Origin: Ruminococcus sp. | Lineage (GTDB): Bacteria > Bacillota > Clostridia > Oscillospirales > Ruminococcaceae | Length of the DNA: 64,000 bases | Direction of reading: 5' to 3' | Assembly: GCA_017622925.1 (NCBI GenBank) | Contig: JAGAQC010000002.1 | Span: 1-64,000 of the forward strand | In this document: in pieces, positions 42,633-53,138 of the stretch | Layout of the letters: every line of letters starts with the position of its first letter | Position numbering within the stretch: position 1 is the first letter of the stretch | Made by a program: the position numbers and the translations under genes | Notes under the pieces: model-generated | The model's database searches: none | Seen by the model: the letters and a program-made list of their open reading frames with translations, nothing else | Told to the model about the DNA's origin: nothing

Positions 42633-43539
42633 TGTAATTGAAGCTCCGGCTGTGACGCTTAAAACCGGAAAAGTCCGCAAAACAACTGAAATTATCGAGA
42701 AGTCCATGAGCATGACCTTTACGGTATGCGGATTTATTGCAGTAGGGTTTGTACTCCTTATCACGATATTTCTTGTTGTGTCGGGAACGCCTGCTATTGC
42801 TGAAATAGGCTTTATAGACTTTATTTTCGGCACTAAATGGGCGTCTACAGCAAAAGAAGCGTCTTACGGAATACTTCCGTTTATTATGTCGTCGATTTAC
42901 GGAACGCTCGGAGCTATCGTTATCGGCGTACCGCTGGGCATTCTGTGCGCAGTATTTCTTGCAAAGGTCGCAGGAAAGAAAAGCTCCTCTCTGGTCAGCA
43001 ACGCTGTCAATCTTATGTCGGGTATCCCGTCAGTTGTTTACGGACTTGTAGGAATGATCGTTATTGTGCCGACAGTTAGAGAGGTTTTCGATTTGCCTGA
43101 CGGAGCAAATCTTTTCTCTGCGATGATTGTTCTTGCGATAATGATTCTTCCGTCCGTTATTTCGGTTTCTGAAACGGCTATTCGTGCAGTTCCGAGAGAA
43201 TACGAAGAAGCCTCGCTTGCACTGGGAGCGACCAAAACGGAAACTATTTTCAAGGTAATTCTTCCTGCTGCAAAGAGCGGAATTTTGGCGTCGGTCGTAC
43301 TTGGTATAGGCAGAGCGATCGGCGAAGCAATGGCAGTTATGATGGTATCGGGAAATGTTGCGAATATGCCGAAGCTGTTCGGAAGCGTGCGTTTCCTCAC
43401 TACCGCAGTCGCAAGTGAAATGTCCTATTCATCGGGATTACAGCGGCAGGCTCTTTTCTCGGTCGCGCTTGTGCTTTTCGTGTTCATTCTTGCTATAAAC
43501 CTTGTGCTTAATCTCGTGATAAAAAGGGAGAAAAAATAA
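42610..43539 (+). CDS. pstC: Phosphate ABC transporter permease PstC
   Basis: 309-aa inner-membrane permease of the high-affinity phosphate transporter, with six helices and the conserved EAA loop (EYEEASLALGATKTETIFKVILP). The start is uncertain: GTG at 42610 (overlapping pstS by 23 nt) or TTG at 42622; AAAGGCAGG could serve either. The stop TAA shares one base with the pstA ATG. Confidence 0.92.
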   Translation: MQFLLKSSVIEAPAVTLKTGKVRKTTEIIEKSMSMTFTVCGFIAVGFVLLITIFLVVSGTPAIAEIGFIDFIFGTKWASTAKEASYGILPFIMSSIYGTLGAIVIGVPLGILCAVFLAKVAGKKSSSLVSNAVNLMSGIPSVVYGLVGMIVIVPTVREVFDLPDGANLFSAMIVLAIMILPSVISVSETAIRAVPREYEEASLALGATKTETIFKVILPAAKSGILASVVLGIGRAIGEAMAVMMVSGNVANMPKLFGSVRFLTTAVASEMSYSSGLQRQALFSVALVLFVFILAINLVLNLVIKREKK

Positions 43540-44399
43540 TGAACAGAATGATCTCCAAAAGCCGCAGAGTGAAAATTGCTCTGCTGAACGGCTTGATCTG
43601 GGCAGCCGCAGGGATAATATGTCTGCTCCTGATTGGACTTGTGGTATGTATTTTATACAAAGGACTGCCTCATATTACAGGCGAGCTTCTTACATCAAAG
43701 CCGAGTCTGCTCGAAGGAACAGTCGGTATACTGCCGAATATTCTCAATACGCTGTATATCATACTTATGACGCTTATCGTGGTACTTCCGCTTGGCGTTG
43801 GTTCTGCGATATATCTGAACGAATATGCCAAAAACAAAAAGGCGGTCAAACTCATTGAGCTTGCTACGGAAACTCTTGCAGGTATACCGTCAATTATTTA
43901 CGGACTTGTGGGAATGCTGATATTCGTGCAGTTCTGTTCGCTCGGAACAAGCCTTTTAGCAGGAGCGTTAACGCTTGTAATTATGACGCTGCCGACTATT
44001 ATAAGAACTACACAGGAAAGTCTGAAAACTGTTCCCGACAGCTATCGTGAGGGAGGACTTGCTTTAGGCGCAGGAAAGTGGCACATGATTCGCACAGCGG
44101 TTCTTCCGTCAGCAATTGACAGAATCATAACGGGCTGTATTCTTTCGATAGGTCGAATCGTGGGAGAAAGCACGGCGCTTCTTTTTACCGCAGGCATGGC
44201 AAACGAAATGCTCGGTATGATAAGCGCTGTAACTCCGAATCATGCAGGTTCGACGCTTACGGTTTCTCTCTACATGTATGCAAAGGAGCGAGGCGATTTT
44301 GATACGGCATTTGCAATTGCGGCAATACTTCTTATTCTCACACTTATTATAAATCTGTCGGCAAAATTTGCGGCAAAGAAGCTGAAGAAAGGTGTATAA
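43539..44399 (+). CDS. pstA: Phosphate ABC transporter permease PstA
   Basis: 286-aa partner permease of PstC with six helices and the cytoplasmic EAA-type loop ([23 protein letters not shown]). It overlaps pstC by one base. The C-terminus is basic (KKLKKGV). Complex with PstC, PstB and PstS; phosphate uptake. Confidence 0.94.
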   Translation: MNRMISKSRRVKIALLNGLIWAAAGIICLLLIGLVVCILYKGLPHITGELLTSKPSLLEGTVGILPNILNTLYIILMTLIVVLPLGVGSAIYLNEYAKNKKAVKLIELATETLAGIPSIIYGLVGMLIFVQFCSLGTSLLAGALTLVIMTLPTIIRTTQESLKTVPDSYREGGLALGAGKWHMIRTAVLPSAIDRIITGCILSIGRIVGESTALLFTAGMANEMLGMISAVTPNHAGSTLTVSLYMYAKERGDFDTAFAIAAILLILTLIINLSAKFAAKKLKKGV

Positions 44400-44400
44400 A

Positions 44401-45150
44401 ATGGATATTATTAAAGCCGGAAATATGAACCTCTGGTACGGGAATTTTCACGCGCTGAAAAATGTGAATCTTTCGTTGCCCGAGAAACAGATAACAGCAA
44501 TGATAGGACCGTCAGGCTGCGGAAAGTCAACGTTTCTGAAATCTCTTAACCGTATGAACGATCTTGTTGAGGGGTGCAGGATAGAGGGCAAGATCACGCT
44601 CGGGGGAGAAGATATTTACAAAAACTTTGATGTGAATATTCTTCGCAAGCGTGTAGGAATGGTGTTTCAGAAGCCGAACCCGTTCCCGATGAGCATATAC
44701 GACAATATCGCATACGGTCCGAGGATACACGGAATAAAGTCAAAAGTGAAGCTTGACGAGATCGTTGAGGGTTCGCTGAGGAAAGCGGCAATATGGGACG
44801 AATGCAAGGATAAGCTGAAAAAGAATGCTTTGGGAATGAGCGGCGGTCAGCAGCAGAGACTCTGCATAGCAAGAGCATTGGCTGTTGAGCCTGAGATACT
44901 TCTCATGGATGAGCCGACCTCAGCTCTCGACCCTATCTCAACTTCCAAAATCGAGGACCTTGCAGTTGAGCTGCGTGAGAAGTACACTATTATCATGGTA
45001 ACTCACAATATGCAGCAGGCGGTAAGAATTGCAGATAAAACAGCCTTTTTTCTGCTTGGAGAAGTTATCGAATTTGACGATACGGATAAGATGTTTTCCA
45101 CGCCGAGAGATAAACGTACAGAGGACTACATAACGGGAAGGTTTGGTTGA
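44401..45150 (+). CDS. pstB: Phosphate ABC transporter ATPase PstB
   Basis: 249-aa ATPase of the phosphate transporter. Walker [10 protein letters not shown], the Q-loop region [16 protein letters not shown] typical of PstB, the signature MSGGQQQRL, and Walker [13 protein letters not shown] are clear. The start is the ATG at 44401, with AAAGGTG 8 nt upstream. It begins one nt after the pstA stop. phoU follows after 3 nt. Confidence 0.96.
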   Translation: MDIIKAGNMNLWYGNFHALKNVNLSLPEKQITAMIGPSGCGKSTFLKSLNRMNDLVEGCRIEGKITLGGEDIYKNFDVNILRKRVGMVFQKPNPFPMSIYDNIAYGPRIHGIKSKVKLDEIVEGSLRKAAIWDECKDKLKKNALGMSGGQQQRLCIARALAVEPEILLMDEPTSALDPISTSKIEDLAVELREKYTIIMVTHNMQQAVRIADKTAFFLLGEVIEFDDTDKMFSTPRDKRTEDYITGRFG

Positions 45151-45153
45151 TGT

Positions 45154-45795
45154 ATGAGGAACAGATTTGATGAACAGCTTTTACAGTTGAATACCGAACT
45201 GCTGAAAATGGGAGCGTTATGCGAGGAGGCTATCAGCTATGCGGTCAAGTGCCTGACGGAACGCAAGCCGGAGATGAAAGCATATGCCATTGAAACGGAA
45301 AAAATGATCGACCATAAGGAACGCGATATAGAATCTCTCTGCATGAAGCTCCTCATGCACCAGCAGCCTGTTGCAACGGATTTCAGAATGATCACATCCG
45401 CCCTTAAAATGATCTCGGACATGGAGCGCATAGGAGATCAGGCGGAGGATATTGCTGAAATAGCAGAATACGTAACAAACGCTGATTTTCAGTCAAAGGT
45501 GGACATAACCGACATGGCTGAAACAGCGGTAAAAATGGTAATGAACAGCATTGATTCGTACATAAATAAAAATACGGATATTGCATATTCTGTGATCGCT
45601 ATGGACGACACAATGGACGAACTGTTTATAAAAGTAAAAAATCAGCTTATCAACTCTGTAAAAAAAGGCACGGACAATGCGGAAGCTCTCATTGATATGC
45701 TGATGATCGCAAAGTATTTCGAGCGTATCGGCGACCATGCGGAGAATGTTGCGGAATGGGTAATTTTCTCAATCACAGGCAATCATAACTCTTGA
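45154..45795 (+). CDS. phoU: Phosphate regulator PhoU
   Basis: 213-aa helical protein with two PhoU repeats, each with acidic metal-binding patches (MERIGDQAEDIAE and FERIGDHAENVAE). PhoU connects PstSCAB activity to the PhoR kinase and reduces uptake when phosphate is high. Last gene of the pst operon; the promoter of the regulator genes overlaps its end. Confidence 0.95.
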   Translation: MRNRFDEQLLQLNTELLKMGALCEEAISYAVKCLTERKPEMKAYAIETEKMIDHKERDIESLCMKLLMHQQPVATDFRMITSALKMISDMERIGDQAEDIAEIAEYVTNADFQSKVDITDMAETAVKMVMNSIDSYINKNTDIAYSVIAMDDTMDELFIKVKNQLINSVKKGTDNAEALIDMLMIAKYFERIGDHAENVAEWVIFSITGNHNS

Positions 45796-45820
45796 ATTAT
45801 TCAATAAATTGGAGTATAAT
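45792..45820 (+). promoter_or_regulatory. Promoter of PhoB/PhoR-type genes
   Basis: TTGAAT (45792-45797) and TATAAT (45815-45820) are 17 nt apart. The promoter overlaps the phoU stop, so the two-component genes can be expressed apart from the pst operon. Confidence 0.75.
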
Positions 45821-45845
45821 ATCAGTAGAGGAAGGTGACTGCGAT

Positions 45846-46526
45846 ATGAATAATATTTACTTGGTTGAAGATGATGACAATATACGCAAATTGGTTTGTT
45901 ATGCCTTAACAAGAGAAGGCTATAATGCGGTCGGATTTGCACTTCCGGGCGAGTTCTATGCCGAATACAAAAATAAAAAAGCAGACCTGATATTGCTTGA
46001 TATTATGCTGCCCGAGGAGGACGGTCTGACCATTCTGAAAAAAATACGCGCAGACGATGAATTTATACCTATAATTATGCTGACAGCTAAAGACAGTGAA
46101 TTTGATAAGGTCACAGGACTTGATATGGGTGCAGATGACTATATTGCAAAGCCTTTCGGCATGACTGAACTTGTTTCAAGGATACGTGCAGTTCTGAGAA
46201 GAACAAGGCTTATGTCAGCCGTATCTAAAAATTACACTGTCGGCGGACTTGAACTGGATATGGAAAAGCATATTGTCAGAGTTGACGGCAAAGAGGTGAA
46301 TCTTTCGTTCAAGGAGTATTCTATACTTGAAATATTGCTTGAAGCCGAGGGAAAGGCTGTTACAAGAGAGGAATTGTTCGTTAAGGTATGGGGTGAATAC
46401 TACGGCGAATCAAGAACTCTTGACGTTCATATGAAAAATCTCAGGACGAAGCTCGGAAATGCGGGAAAGTATATACAGACGATAAAAAATGTCGGCTACA
46501 GATTGTCGGGTGACGAAAATGAATAA
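45846..46526 (+). CDS. PhoB/PhoP-type response regulator
   Basis: 226-aa OmpR-family regulator. The receiver domain has the acidic pair EDDD, the phosphorylation Asp in LILLDIMLPEEDG, and the switch residues T and K (MLTAKD; IAKPFG). The winged-helix domain ends in KTIKNVGYRLSG-like sequence. Its position after pstSCAB-phoU indicates control of phosphate genes. The ATG has GGAAGGTG about 10 nt upstream. Confidence 0.92.
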   Translation: MNNIYLVEDDDNIRKLVCYALTREGYNAVGFALPGEFYAEYKNKKADLILLDIMLPEEDGLTILKKIRADDEFIPIIMLTAKDSEFDKVTGLDMGADDYIAKPFGMTELVSRIRAVLRRTRLMSAVSKNYTVGGLELDMEKHIVRVDGKEVNLSFKEYSILEILLEAEGKAVTREELFVKVWGEYYGESRTLDVHMKNLRTKLGNAGKYIQTIKNVGYRLSGDENE

Positions 46527-48174
46527 AAAAATCTTTCGTTCTTCACTTCTTGTGGCGTTGCTTGTACTTACGGCAAGCTTTGTAATGATGATCGGTATTT
46601 TGTTCAACTACTTTCAGCTCCAGATCGAAAAGGAACTGAAAAATGAAGCAATATATATATCAGCCGCTATCGAGAATGAGGGGACTGAATATCTGAAAAA
46701 TATTGTAAATAATGAGAAACGTGTAACGCTTATCTCGGCAGACGGTACGGTAATTGCCGATACTTCCGTTGAAGCCGATGAGCTTGAAAATCATCTTGAC
46801 CGTGAAGAAATAAAGAAAGCGCTCGCTGACGGACACGGCACGAGCGTAAGATATTCCGAAACGCTTACAGAAAAAGTTGTTTACTACGCTGAATTGCTTG
46901 ATGACGGCAGTATACTGCGTGTTTCCACTAAACAATACACTGTAGTTACGGTGCTTTTAGGACTTTCACAATCAATTTCGGTAGTTATACTTCTTACGTT
47001 TATACTGTCGTTTATTCTTTCAAGACGGGTTTCAAAAAGCATAGTGAAGCCGATAAACGAGCTTGATCTCGATAATCCCGAAAATAATAATACTTACGAG
47101 GAGCTTTCACCGCTGCTGAGTAAAATATCTTCTCAGCATAAAACCATTGAAAAACAGCTTCACGAGGCTAAAAAGCAGCAGGAAGAATTCAGCCTTATCA
47201 TAGAAAATATGTCGGATGGATTGCTTATAATTGATAAAAATATGCAGGTGCTTATGTGTAATACATCTGCTAAAAAGTTACTGAACGCAAGCGAAAATGT
47301 CAACGGGAACGTATTTTCGGTAAACAGGAGCAAGTCTTTTCGGCAGTCTGTTGAGAAGTCGCTGGGCGGTGAACGTTTTGAGAACGAAATGGTATATGAT
47401 GACAGGCATTATAATATTATTGCAAATCCCGTTTATGAGGATTCCGAAATTATCGGCGCGTTCATAGTTATAATTGACATTACAGATACGATACAGCGTG
47501 AACAAATGCGCAGAGAATTTACTTCAAATGTTTCACATGAGCTTAAAACGCCTCTGACGTCAATTTCAGGATTTGCCGAAATGATGATGAACGGCGGAAT
47601 TGATGAAGCAACGGTCAAGGACTTCTCTAAATCAATTTATGATGAAGCACAAAGACTTATTTCACTTGTTATTGACATAATAAGAATATCCGAACTTGAT
47701 GAAAAAAGCAATATGTTTGTTAAAGAAAAAGTTGACCTGTATGAGCTTTCTGAGGAAATAATTGAACGCTTAAAACCTCATGCAGATAAAAAGAGCATAA
47801 AAATGAATATTTTCGGCGGAAAAGCTCAGGTATACGGCGTTCGGAAAATTCTTGACGAAATAATTTATAACTTATGCGACAATGCGGTAAAGTACAATAA
47901 TAACGGCGGAACAGTCGATATAATAGTTGGAACTACCGATAATGAGACAATATTAACAGTCCGTGATAACGGAATAGGCATTCCTAAAAATGCTCAGAAA
48001 AGGGTATTTGAAAGATTTTATCGTGTTGACAAATCACGTTCAAAGGAAAAGGGCGGAACAGGTCTCGGACTGTCTATTGTCAAACATGGCGCTGTGTTCC
48101 ATAACGCTCAGATAACGCTTGAAAGTCAGATAAATGAGGGAACTTCGATAACACTGAAATTCCCGAAACAGTGA
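46519..48174 (+). CDS. PhoR-type sensor histidine kinase
   Basis: 551-aa membrane kinase. Two helices (about 8-32 and 150-175) flank an outer domain of ~115 residues. A short HAMP-like linker, a PAS domain (about 225-330), HisKA (FTSNVSHELKTPLTSISGF, phospho-His) and HATPase (NLCDNAVKYN, GIGIP, GGTGLGLSI) follow. It overlaps the regulator gene by 8 nt. It likely senses phosphate status through PstSCAB-PhoU. A terminator follows. Confidence 0.92.
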   Translation: MNKKIFRSSLLVALLVLTASFVMMIGILFNYFQLQIEKELKNEAIYISAAIENEGTEYLKNIVNNEKRVTLISADGTVIADTSVEADELENHLDREEIKKALADGHGTSVRYSETLTEKVVYYAELLDDGSILRVSTKQYTVVTVLLGLSQSISVVILLTFILSFILSRRVSKSIVKPINELDLDNPENNNTYEELSPLLSKISSQHKTIEKQLHEAKKQQEEFSLIIENMSDGLLIIDKNMQVLMCNTSAKKLLNASENVNGNVFSVNRSKSFRQSVEKSLGGERFENEMVYDDRHYNIIANPVYEDSEIIGAFIVIIDITDTIQREQMRREFTSNVSHELKTPLTSISGFAEMMMNGGIDEATVKDFSKSIYDEAQRLISLVIDIIRISELDEKSNMFVKEKVDLYELSEEIIERLKPHADKKSIKMNIFGGKAQVYGVRKILDEIIYNLCDNAVKYNNNGGTVDIIVGTTDNETILTVRDNGIGIPKNAQKRVFERFYRVDKSRSKEKGGTGLGLSIVKHGAVFHNAQITLESQINEGTSITLKFPKQ

Positions 48175-48182
48175 GAACGCTT

Positions 48183-48216
48183 AAAAAGTACCGTACAAAA
48201 ATGTGCGGTACTTTTT
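48183..48216 (+). terminator. Terminator of Pho two-component genes
   Basis: AAAAAGTACCG (48183-48193) and CGGTACTTTTT (48206-48216) form the stem. Confidence 0.9.
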
Positions 48217-48272
48217 ATATAATATTGATAGGAATAATCGCCAATGTAGATGAAAAATTTTCTCTGAAGCTA

Positions 48273-48301
48273 TTGACAAAGGAATAAAAATATGTTAAAA
48301 T
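48273..48301 (+). promoter_or_regulatory. Promoter of MacB-like ABC operon
   Basis: TTGACA (48273-48278) and TAAAAT (48296-48301) are 17 nt apart. Confidence 0.8.
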
Positions 48302-48375
48302 ATCGTTAGCGGTTACAAACAGCCGCTTAAATTTTAAGGCGTTTGTTAGTATACTATAACTACGGAGGAGTTATT

Positions 48376-49074
48376 ATGTTTATTGAGATCAACGGTATCA
48401 AAAAGCATTTTGGCGAAGGCGAAAGCAGAGTTGAGGTGCTGAAAGGTATTGATGCGGAAATCGAAAAGGGAGAAATTTGTGTTCTGCTCGGACCGTCAGG
48501 TTCGGGAAAGTCAACGCTGCTGAATATCTTAGGCGGAATTGACAGTGCGGACAGCGGATATATACAGATCGGCAGTGAGAGGCTCGAGGATATGAACGAA
48601 AAATCACTGACAATTTACCGCAGAAAGCATCTGGGATATATTTTTCAGATGTACAATCTCATTCCGAATCTAAACATTAAAGAAAATGTGGAAGTGGGAG
48701 CATACCTCAGCGATAACCCGTTAAATGTAGACGAACTTCTGAAAACCCTCGGACTTTATGAGCATCGTCATAAACTGCCTAATCAGCTTTCGGGAGGTCA
48801 GCAGCAGAGGACGGCTATTGGTCGTGCAATAGTGAAAAATCCTGATATTTTGCTTTGTGACGAACCAACAGGAGCATTGGATTACAATACCTCCAAAGAG
48901 ATACTGAAACTGATAGAAGATCTGAACCAAAAGTATGGCAGTACCGTTATTATGGTAACGCATAACGACGCTATCAAGAACATGGCGGACAGAGTTATAA
49001 AGCTGCGTGACGGTGTGATAAGAAAGAATTATTGTAATGAAATAAAAACACCTGCGGCAGAGCTTGATTGGTAA
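48376..49074 (+). CDS. ABC ATPase of MacB/LolD type
   Basis: 232-aa ATPase that would power a membrane export or extrusion complex of the MacB/FtsX type. Walker A GPSGSGKST, signature LSGGQQQRT, Walker B LLCDEPTGALDY, and a His switch in MVTHND are clear. The start is the ATG at 48376 with GGAGGAG 5 nt upstream. The partner permease gene follows after 12 nt but is frameshifted. Substrate unknown. Confidence 0.92.
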   Translation: MFIEINGIKKHFGEGESRVEVLKGIDAEIEKGEICVLLGPSGSGKSTLLNILGGIDSADSGYIQIGSERLEDMNEKSLTIYRRKHLGYIFQMYNLIPNLNIKENVEVGAYLSDNPLNVDELLKTLGLYEHRHKLPNQLSGGQQQRTAIGRAIVKNPDILLCDEPTGALDYNTSKEILKLIEDLNQKYGSTVIMVTHNDAIKNMADRVIKLRDGVIRKNYCNEIKTPAAELDW

Positions 49075-49086
49075 GGAGGTCAGAAC

Positions 49087-49413
49087 ATGAAAAATCCTCT
49101 TAATAAAAGAATTTTCAGGGCAATAAAGGGTGAAGCAGGGAAATACATGGTTATTTTTCTGTTCATGGCTGCTCTTGTGGGAATTGTCTCGGGATTTCTT
49201 ATTGCAGGCGAAAGTCTGAAAACCTCTTACGATGAGAGCTTTGAGAAGTACAATGTTGAGGACGGAAACTTTGAGCTTGCTGCAAAAGCCGATGATGACG
49301 TTATAAGTGCGATAGAAAAGGAAAATGTAAAGCTTTACGAAAATTTTTACGTTGAAGAAAATACGGACGGCTTTGACAGTACGCTGCGTATTTTTCCGAC
49401 AGAATGGACGTAA
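49087..49413 (+). pseudogene. FtsX-like permease, 5' fragment
   Basis: First 108 codons of an FtsX/MacB-type permease: a basic N-terminus, a membrane helix (about 20-42, MVIFLFMAALVGIVSGFLIA) and the start of the outside domain. The frame runs into a stop right after LRIFPTEW. The rest continues in another frame at 49404, where MDVNKECLLSGEMP follows naturally. A one-base deletion near 49401 explains this. The TAAGGAGGTC site precedes the ATG. It may be a sequencing error. Confidence 0.75.
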
Positions 49414-51341
49414 ACAAGGAGTGTCTTTTAAGCGGTGAAATGCCGTCGGCGGAAAACGAAATTGCTTTAGACCGTTTGTATGCAAAGAATAACGATCTGT
49501 ATGTGGGTGACACATTCAGTGTTGCCGGAAAATCTCTGAAAGTAACGGGAATAGTTGCTTTGCCGGACTATTCCTCACTGTTTCAAAACAATACGGATTT
49601 TATGTTTGACAGCATAAAATTCGGCGTTGCAGTTATGACCGACGACGGCTTTGCGGACATGGGGGAGAGCCACATTCATTACAGCTATTCATGGAAATAT
49701 GATACGCCGCCTGACGACCCGAACGGCAAGGAAGCCAAGGATACGGCTGAGGATTTTATGAGAACGGTAAGTGAAAATGCTCCTTTGACTAATTTTATTC
49801 CACGCTGTTCTTCAAATGCGATAAAATTTGCAGGGGAAGATTTAGGCGGAGACAGGACGATGGTTCTTACGCTGATGTATATATTGATAGTGATAATCGC
49901 TTTTGTTTTCGCAATAACAACAAGCAACACTATCAACCGTGAGGCAAATGTCATAGGAACGCTAAGGGCGTCGGGATATACCAAGGCGGAACTTATACGT
50001 CACTATATGACGCCGCCGTTAATTGTACTGCTTGTGGCTGCGATCGTTGGAAATATTCTCGGCTACACGTTCTTTAAAAATCTTATGGCAGATCAATATC
50101 TTGGAAGCTACAGTCTGACCTCCTACGAAACCCTGTGGAATGCAAATGCCTTTATTGAAACGACTATTGTGCCAATAGTGATAATGGCTGCGATCAATTT
50201 CATTATGCTGGTAAGGGCATTCAGTCTTTCACCACTGAAATTTATCAGACGTGATCTGAAAAGGCATCAGAAGAAAAAAGCCTTTAAGCTGAACACGAAA
50301 ATAGGGATAATGACACGTTTCAAGCTGAGAGTTATCTTTCAGAATATCCCGAACTACATAACTATTTTCATTGGTATTCTGTTTGCGGGAATTATACTTG
50401 TTTTCGGGACAATGTTCGTGCCTCTCCTTGATTACGTTGAGGAGGAGACTCTTAACAATATGATCGCAGCTCACCAGTATATTCTGAAAATGCCCGTCGA
50501 TACGGAAACAGACGGCGCTGAAAAATACTGTATGGGTAGCCTTAAAACAACAGGAGACAGCTTCACCGAAAATATCTCAGTGTACGGAATATCGGAGAAC
50601 AGCAGATATATCGACGCCGATCTCGGCGGTGGAAAGGTATATATTTCAAGCGCCTATTCAGATAAGTACAGCCTGAAAAGGGGAGATACCTTTACGATGA
50701 AGGAGGAGTTCGGAGACAAGACTCATCTGTTGAATGTTGACGGGATATACGATAATCCCACGACTCTTGCAGTTTTTATGAGCAGAGACAAGTTCAATGA
50801 GATGTTCGGAAACGAAAGCGATTATTTCAGCGGATATTTGTCGGACAGCGTTATCGAGGATATTGACGAAAGCCTGATAGCAGCCGAGATCACAGAGGAC
50901 GATTACACGAAATCATCTCGTCAATTGAAGCAGTCTATGGGTAACATGATGGTTATATTTTGGATTTTGGGCGTTGCAGTATTCATGCTTGTGATCTATC
51001 TGCTTGCCAAGATCATCATAGAAAAAAATTCCCAGTCAATTTCCATGACAAAAATTCTCGGCTACAACAAAAAAGAAATTGATCGTATATATATCCACAC
51101 AACAAGTATAGTTACGATTATTTCTCTGATAGCAAGTCTGCCTGTTATAAATGTGTCGCTGAATCGGATATGGCATATGATGATGTTGGAATATACAGGC
51201 TGGATACCATGCGTTATTCAGTGGACGGTATACCTGAGAGTTGTCGTTATCGGCATTATCACATATGCTGTAGTAGCATTGCTGCTTATGAGACAGACAA
51301 ATAAAGTTCCATTAGCTGATGCGCTGAAAAATGCGGAATAA
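49404..51341 (+). pseudogene. FtsX-like permease, 3' fragment
   Basis: 645 codons holding the rest of the FtsX-type permease: the remaining outside domain, then helices near 165-185, 210-235 and 255-280 of this fragment, a second large outside domain, and a final trio of helices. Two FtsX domains are seen, the second around LYLLAKIIIEKNSQSISMTK-like sequence. Without a frameshift the protein would be about 752 aa. The cognate ATPase at 48376-49074 is intact, and the frame is otherwise open, so loss of function would be recent or apparent only. Confidence 0.8.
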
Positions 51342-51351
51342 TATTCATATG

Positions 51352-51395
51352 AAAAAAGTCGTCTTATGGTTTTTGAAAACTCAAAGACGACTTTT
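51352..51395. terminator. Bidirectional terminator
   Basis: AAAAAAGTCGTCTT pairs with AAGACGACTTTT, followed by GTTTTT, between convergent genes. Confidence 0.88.
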
Positions 51396-51399
51396 GTTT

Positions 51400-52989
51400 T
51401 TATTCTTTTATTGCAAGACTGCTGAACGCATCGTTTACGACCTTTTCATCGGGAGCTTTTGTAAAGCTGCTGACGATCGGCACGACAAGGAGCGAAACGA
51501 TCATTGCAAACGCTCCGGCATTGATAGGAGAGAGCAGATTCAGCGGACAATTGAGGTCTATAACTGCCTGTTTTATACCGTCAAATGCAGATATTCCGAA
51601 GCTGAACAGAGTCATATGGATAACCGTTATACCGATACCCGTGCAAAGGCTTGCCCATACTGCCGCAGGTGATGCTTTTTTGAGGAAAAGTCCATATAGG
51701 AACGGACCGAGGAAAGCTCCCGACAAAGCTCCCCATGAATAAGACATAAGGGTAGAAATGGACGCGTTCTTATTGCATGCGATTATTACCGATATTACGA
51801 GGAAAACAGCAATAAATACACGTATGCAGAGCATTTGCTTCTTATCGTCGAAATTTTTTACCCTCGGCTTGATAAGGTCGTTTGTCAGCGTAGAGCTTGA
51901 TGTCAGAACCAATGACGACAATGTCGATAATGACGCTGACAGTACCAAAACTACGATAAGTCCAATAAGCATATTGGGCAGAGCCTGCTGTATAAGCGCA
52001 GGTACCATAGTATCGAATACAGGCTTGCCGTTTGCGACTTCAATAAGAGTTTTGTCCGTAGTATTCGGGTCGAGAGTGCAGTACAGACGTACAAATCCGC
52101 CCATAAAGTATGAACCGCCCGCTACTACTATCGCAAAGAATGTGGAGATCACAGCTCCCTTTTTTATTGCGGCGTCGTCCTTGATAGCGTAGAATTTCTG
52201 CACCATCTGAGGAAGTCCCCACGTTCCGAGAGAAGTCAACAGAACAACTCCGAGGAGGTTCAGCGGATCGGGTCCGAAAAGCGAACCGAGAGTATTTGCA
52301 GGCGTACTGCTGTCGGAAATACCGTTCAGAGCGTCTACAGCAGCGGAAAATCCGTCTTTTTTCTGAACCGTAAGCGCAACTACAGTGGCGATTCCGATAA
52401 GCATGATTATTCCCTGAAAGAAATCGTTGAGGGCTGTTGCTTTGTATCCGCCCAAGGTTACGTATATAGCCGAAAGTAACGCCATAAGTACAATGATTAT
52501 CGTTCCGCCGTTTTTGCCTAAATCGAATACCATTCCGAAAAGTCTTGACAGTCCGTTGTATACCGAAGCTGTATAGGGAATGAGAAAAATGAACACGATA
52601 AGCGCAGCGGCGGTTTTAAGAGCCTTTGAATCGAAACGTTTTTCAAAGTATTCGGGCATGGTTTTTGCGCCGAGATGCTTTGTCATAAGGCGAGTTCTGC
52701 GACCTATCAGGAAAAACGGGATAAGACTGCCGATTATAGCGTTGCCTATTCCGACCCACGTTGCGGAAATACCGTAGCTCCAGCCGAATTGTCCTGCATA
52801 GCCGATAAATACAACAGCCGAGAAATAAGTCGTACCATAAGAGAAAGCGGTAAGCCATGAGCCTACGTTTCGTCCGCCCAGCATGAAATCGTTTGTTGAC
52901 TTTGTGCGTTTAGAGGTATAAAAACCGATACCGATCATTACTGCAACATATATGCCCAGTATTACAAAGGTTGCGGCTTTGGAACCCAT
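51400..52989 (-). CDS. Sodium:solute symporter (SSS family)
   Basis: 529-aa secondary transporter with about 13 predicted helices. The SSS signature region is seen around YGTTYFSAVVFIGYAGQFG and LSASLSTLSSLVLTSSSTLT, the latter with the Na+-site Ser/Thr cluster. The substrate (proline, pantothenate or others) cannot be told. The start is the ATG at 52989, with AAAGGA 9 nt upstream; an earlier TTG at 53007 lacks a site. Its own promoter is at 53056-53084. Confidence 0.9.
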   Translation of the reverse strand: MGSKAATFVILGIYVAVMIGIGFYTSKRTKSTNDFMLGGRNVGSWLTAFSYGTTYFSAVVFIGYAGQFGWSYGISATWVGIGNAIIGSLIPFFLIGRRTRLMTKHLGAKTMPEYFEKRFDSKALKTAAALIVFIFLIPYTASVYNGLSRLFGMVFDLGKNGGTIIIVLMALLSAIYVTLGGYKATALNDFFQGIIMLIGIATVVALTVQKKDGFSAAVDALNGISDSSTPANTLGSLFGPDPLNLLGVVLLTSLGTWGLPQMVQKFYAIKDDAAIKKGAVISTFFAIVVAGGSYFMGGFVRLYCTLDPNTTDKTLIEVANGKPVFDTMVPALIQQALPNMLIGLIVVLVLSASLSTLSSLVLTSSSTLTNDLIKPRVKNFDDKKQMLCIRVFIAVFLVISVIIACNKNASISTLMSYSWGALSGAFLGPFLYGLFLKKASPAAVWASLCTGIGITVIHMTLFSFGISAFDGIKQAVIDLNCPLNLLSPINAGAFAMIVSLLVVPIVSSFTKAPDEKVVNDAFSSLAIKE

Positions 52990-53055
52990 ATCATCACGTC
53001 CTTTCAAATATGTAAAGCTTGAAAGCTTTAAATTAATAAAGTGAACACTTGTAAT

Positions 53056-53084
53056 ACTATACCATATTTTTCAATAAATGTCAA
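53056..53084 (-). promoter_or_regulatory. SSS symporter promoter
   Basis: On the minus strand TTGACA (53079-53084) and TATAGT (53056-53061) are 17 nt apart. Confidence 0.85.
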
Positions 53085-53138
53085 GAGTTTTTTGAAATTT
53101 TTTCATGAAGTTTGAGATTATTAACTTTTTTAACGCGA

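Noticed and set aside
3858-45797. Longer N-termini from TTG at 3858, 30812 and 45792
   Set aside because: In each case the TTG is part of the -35 box of the gene's own promoter, so it cannot be in the message.
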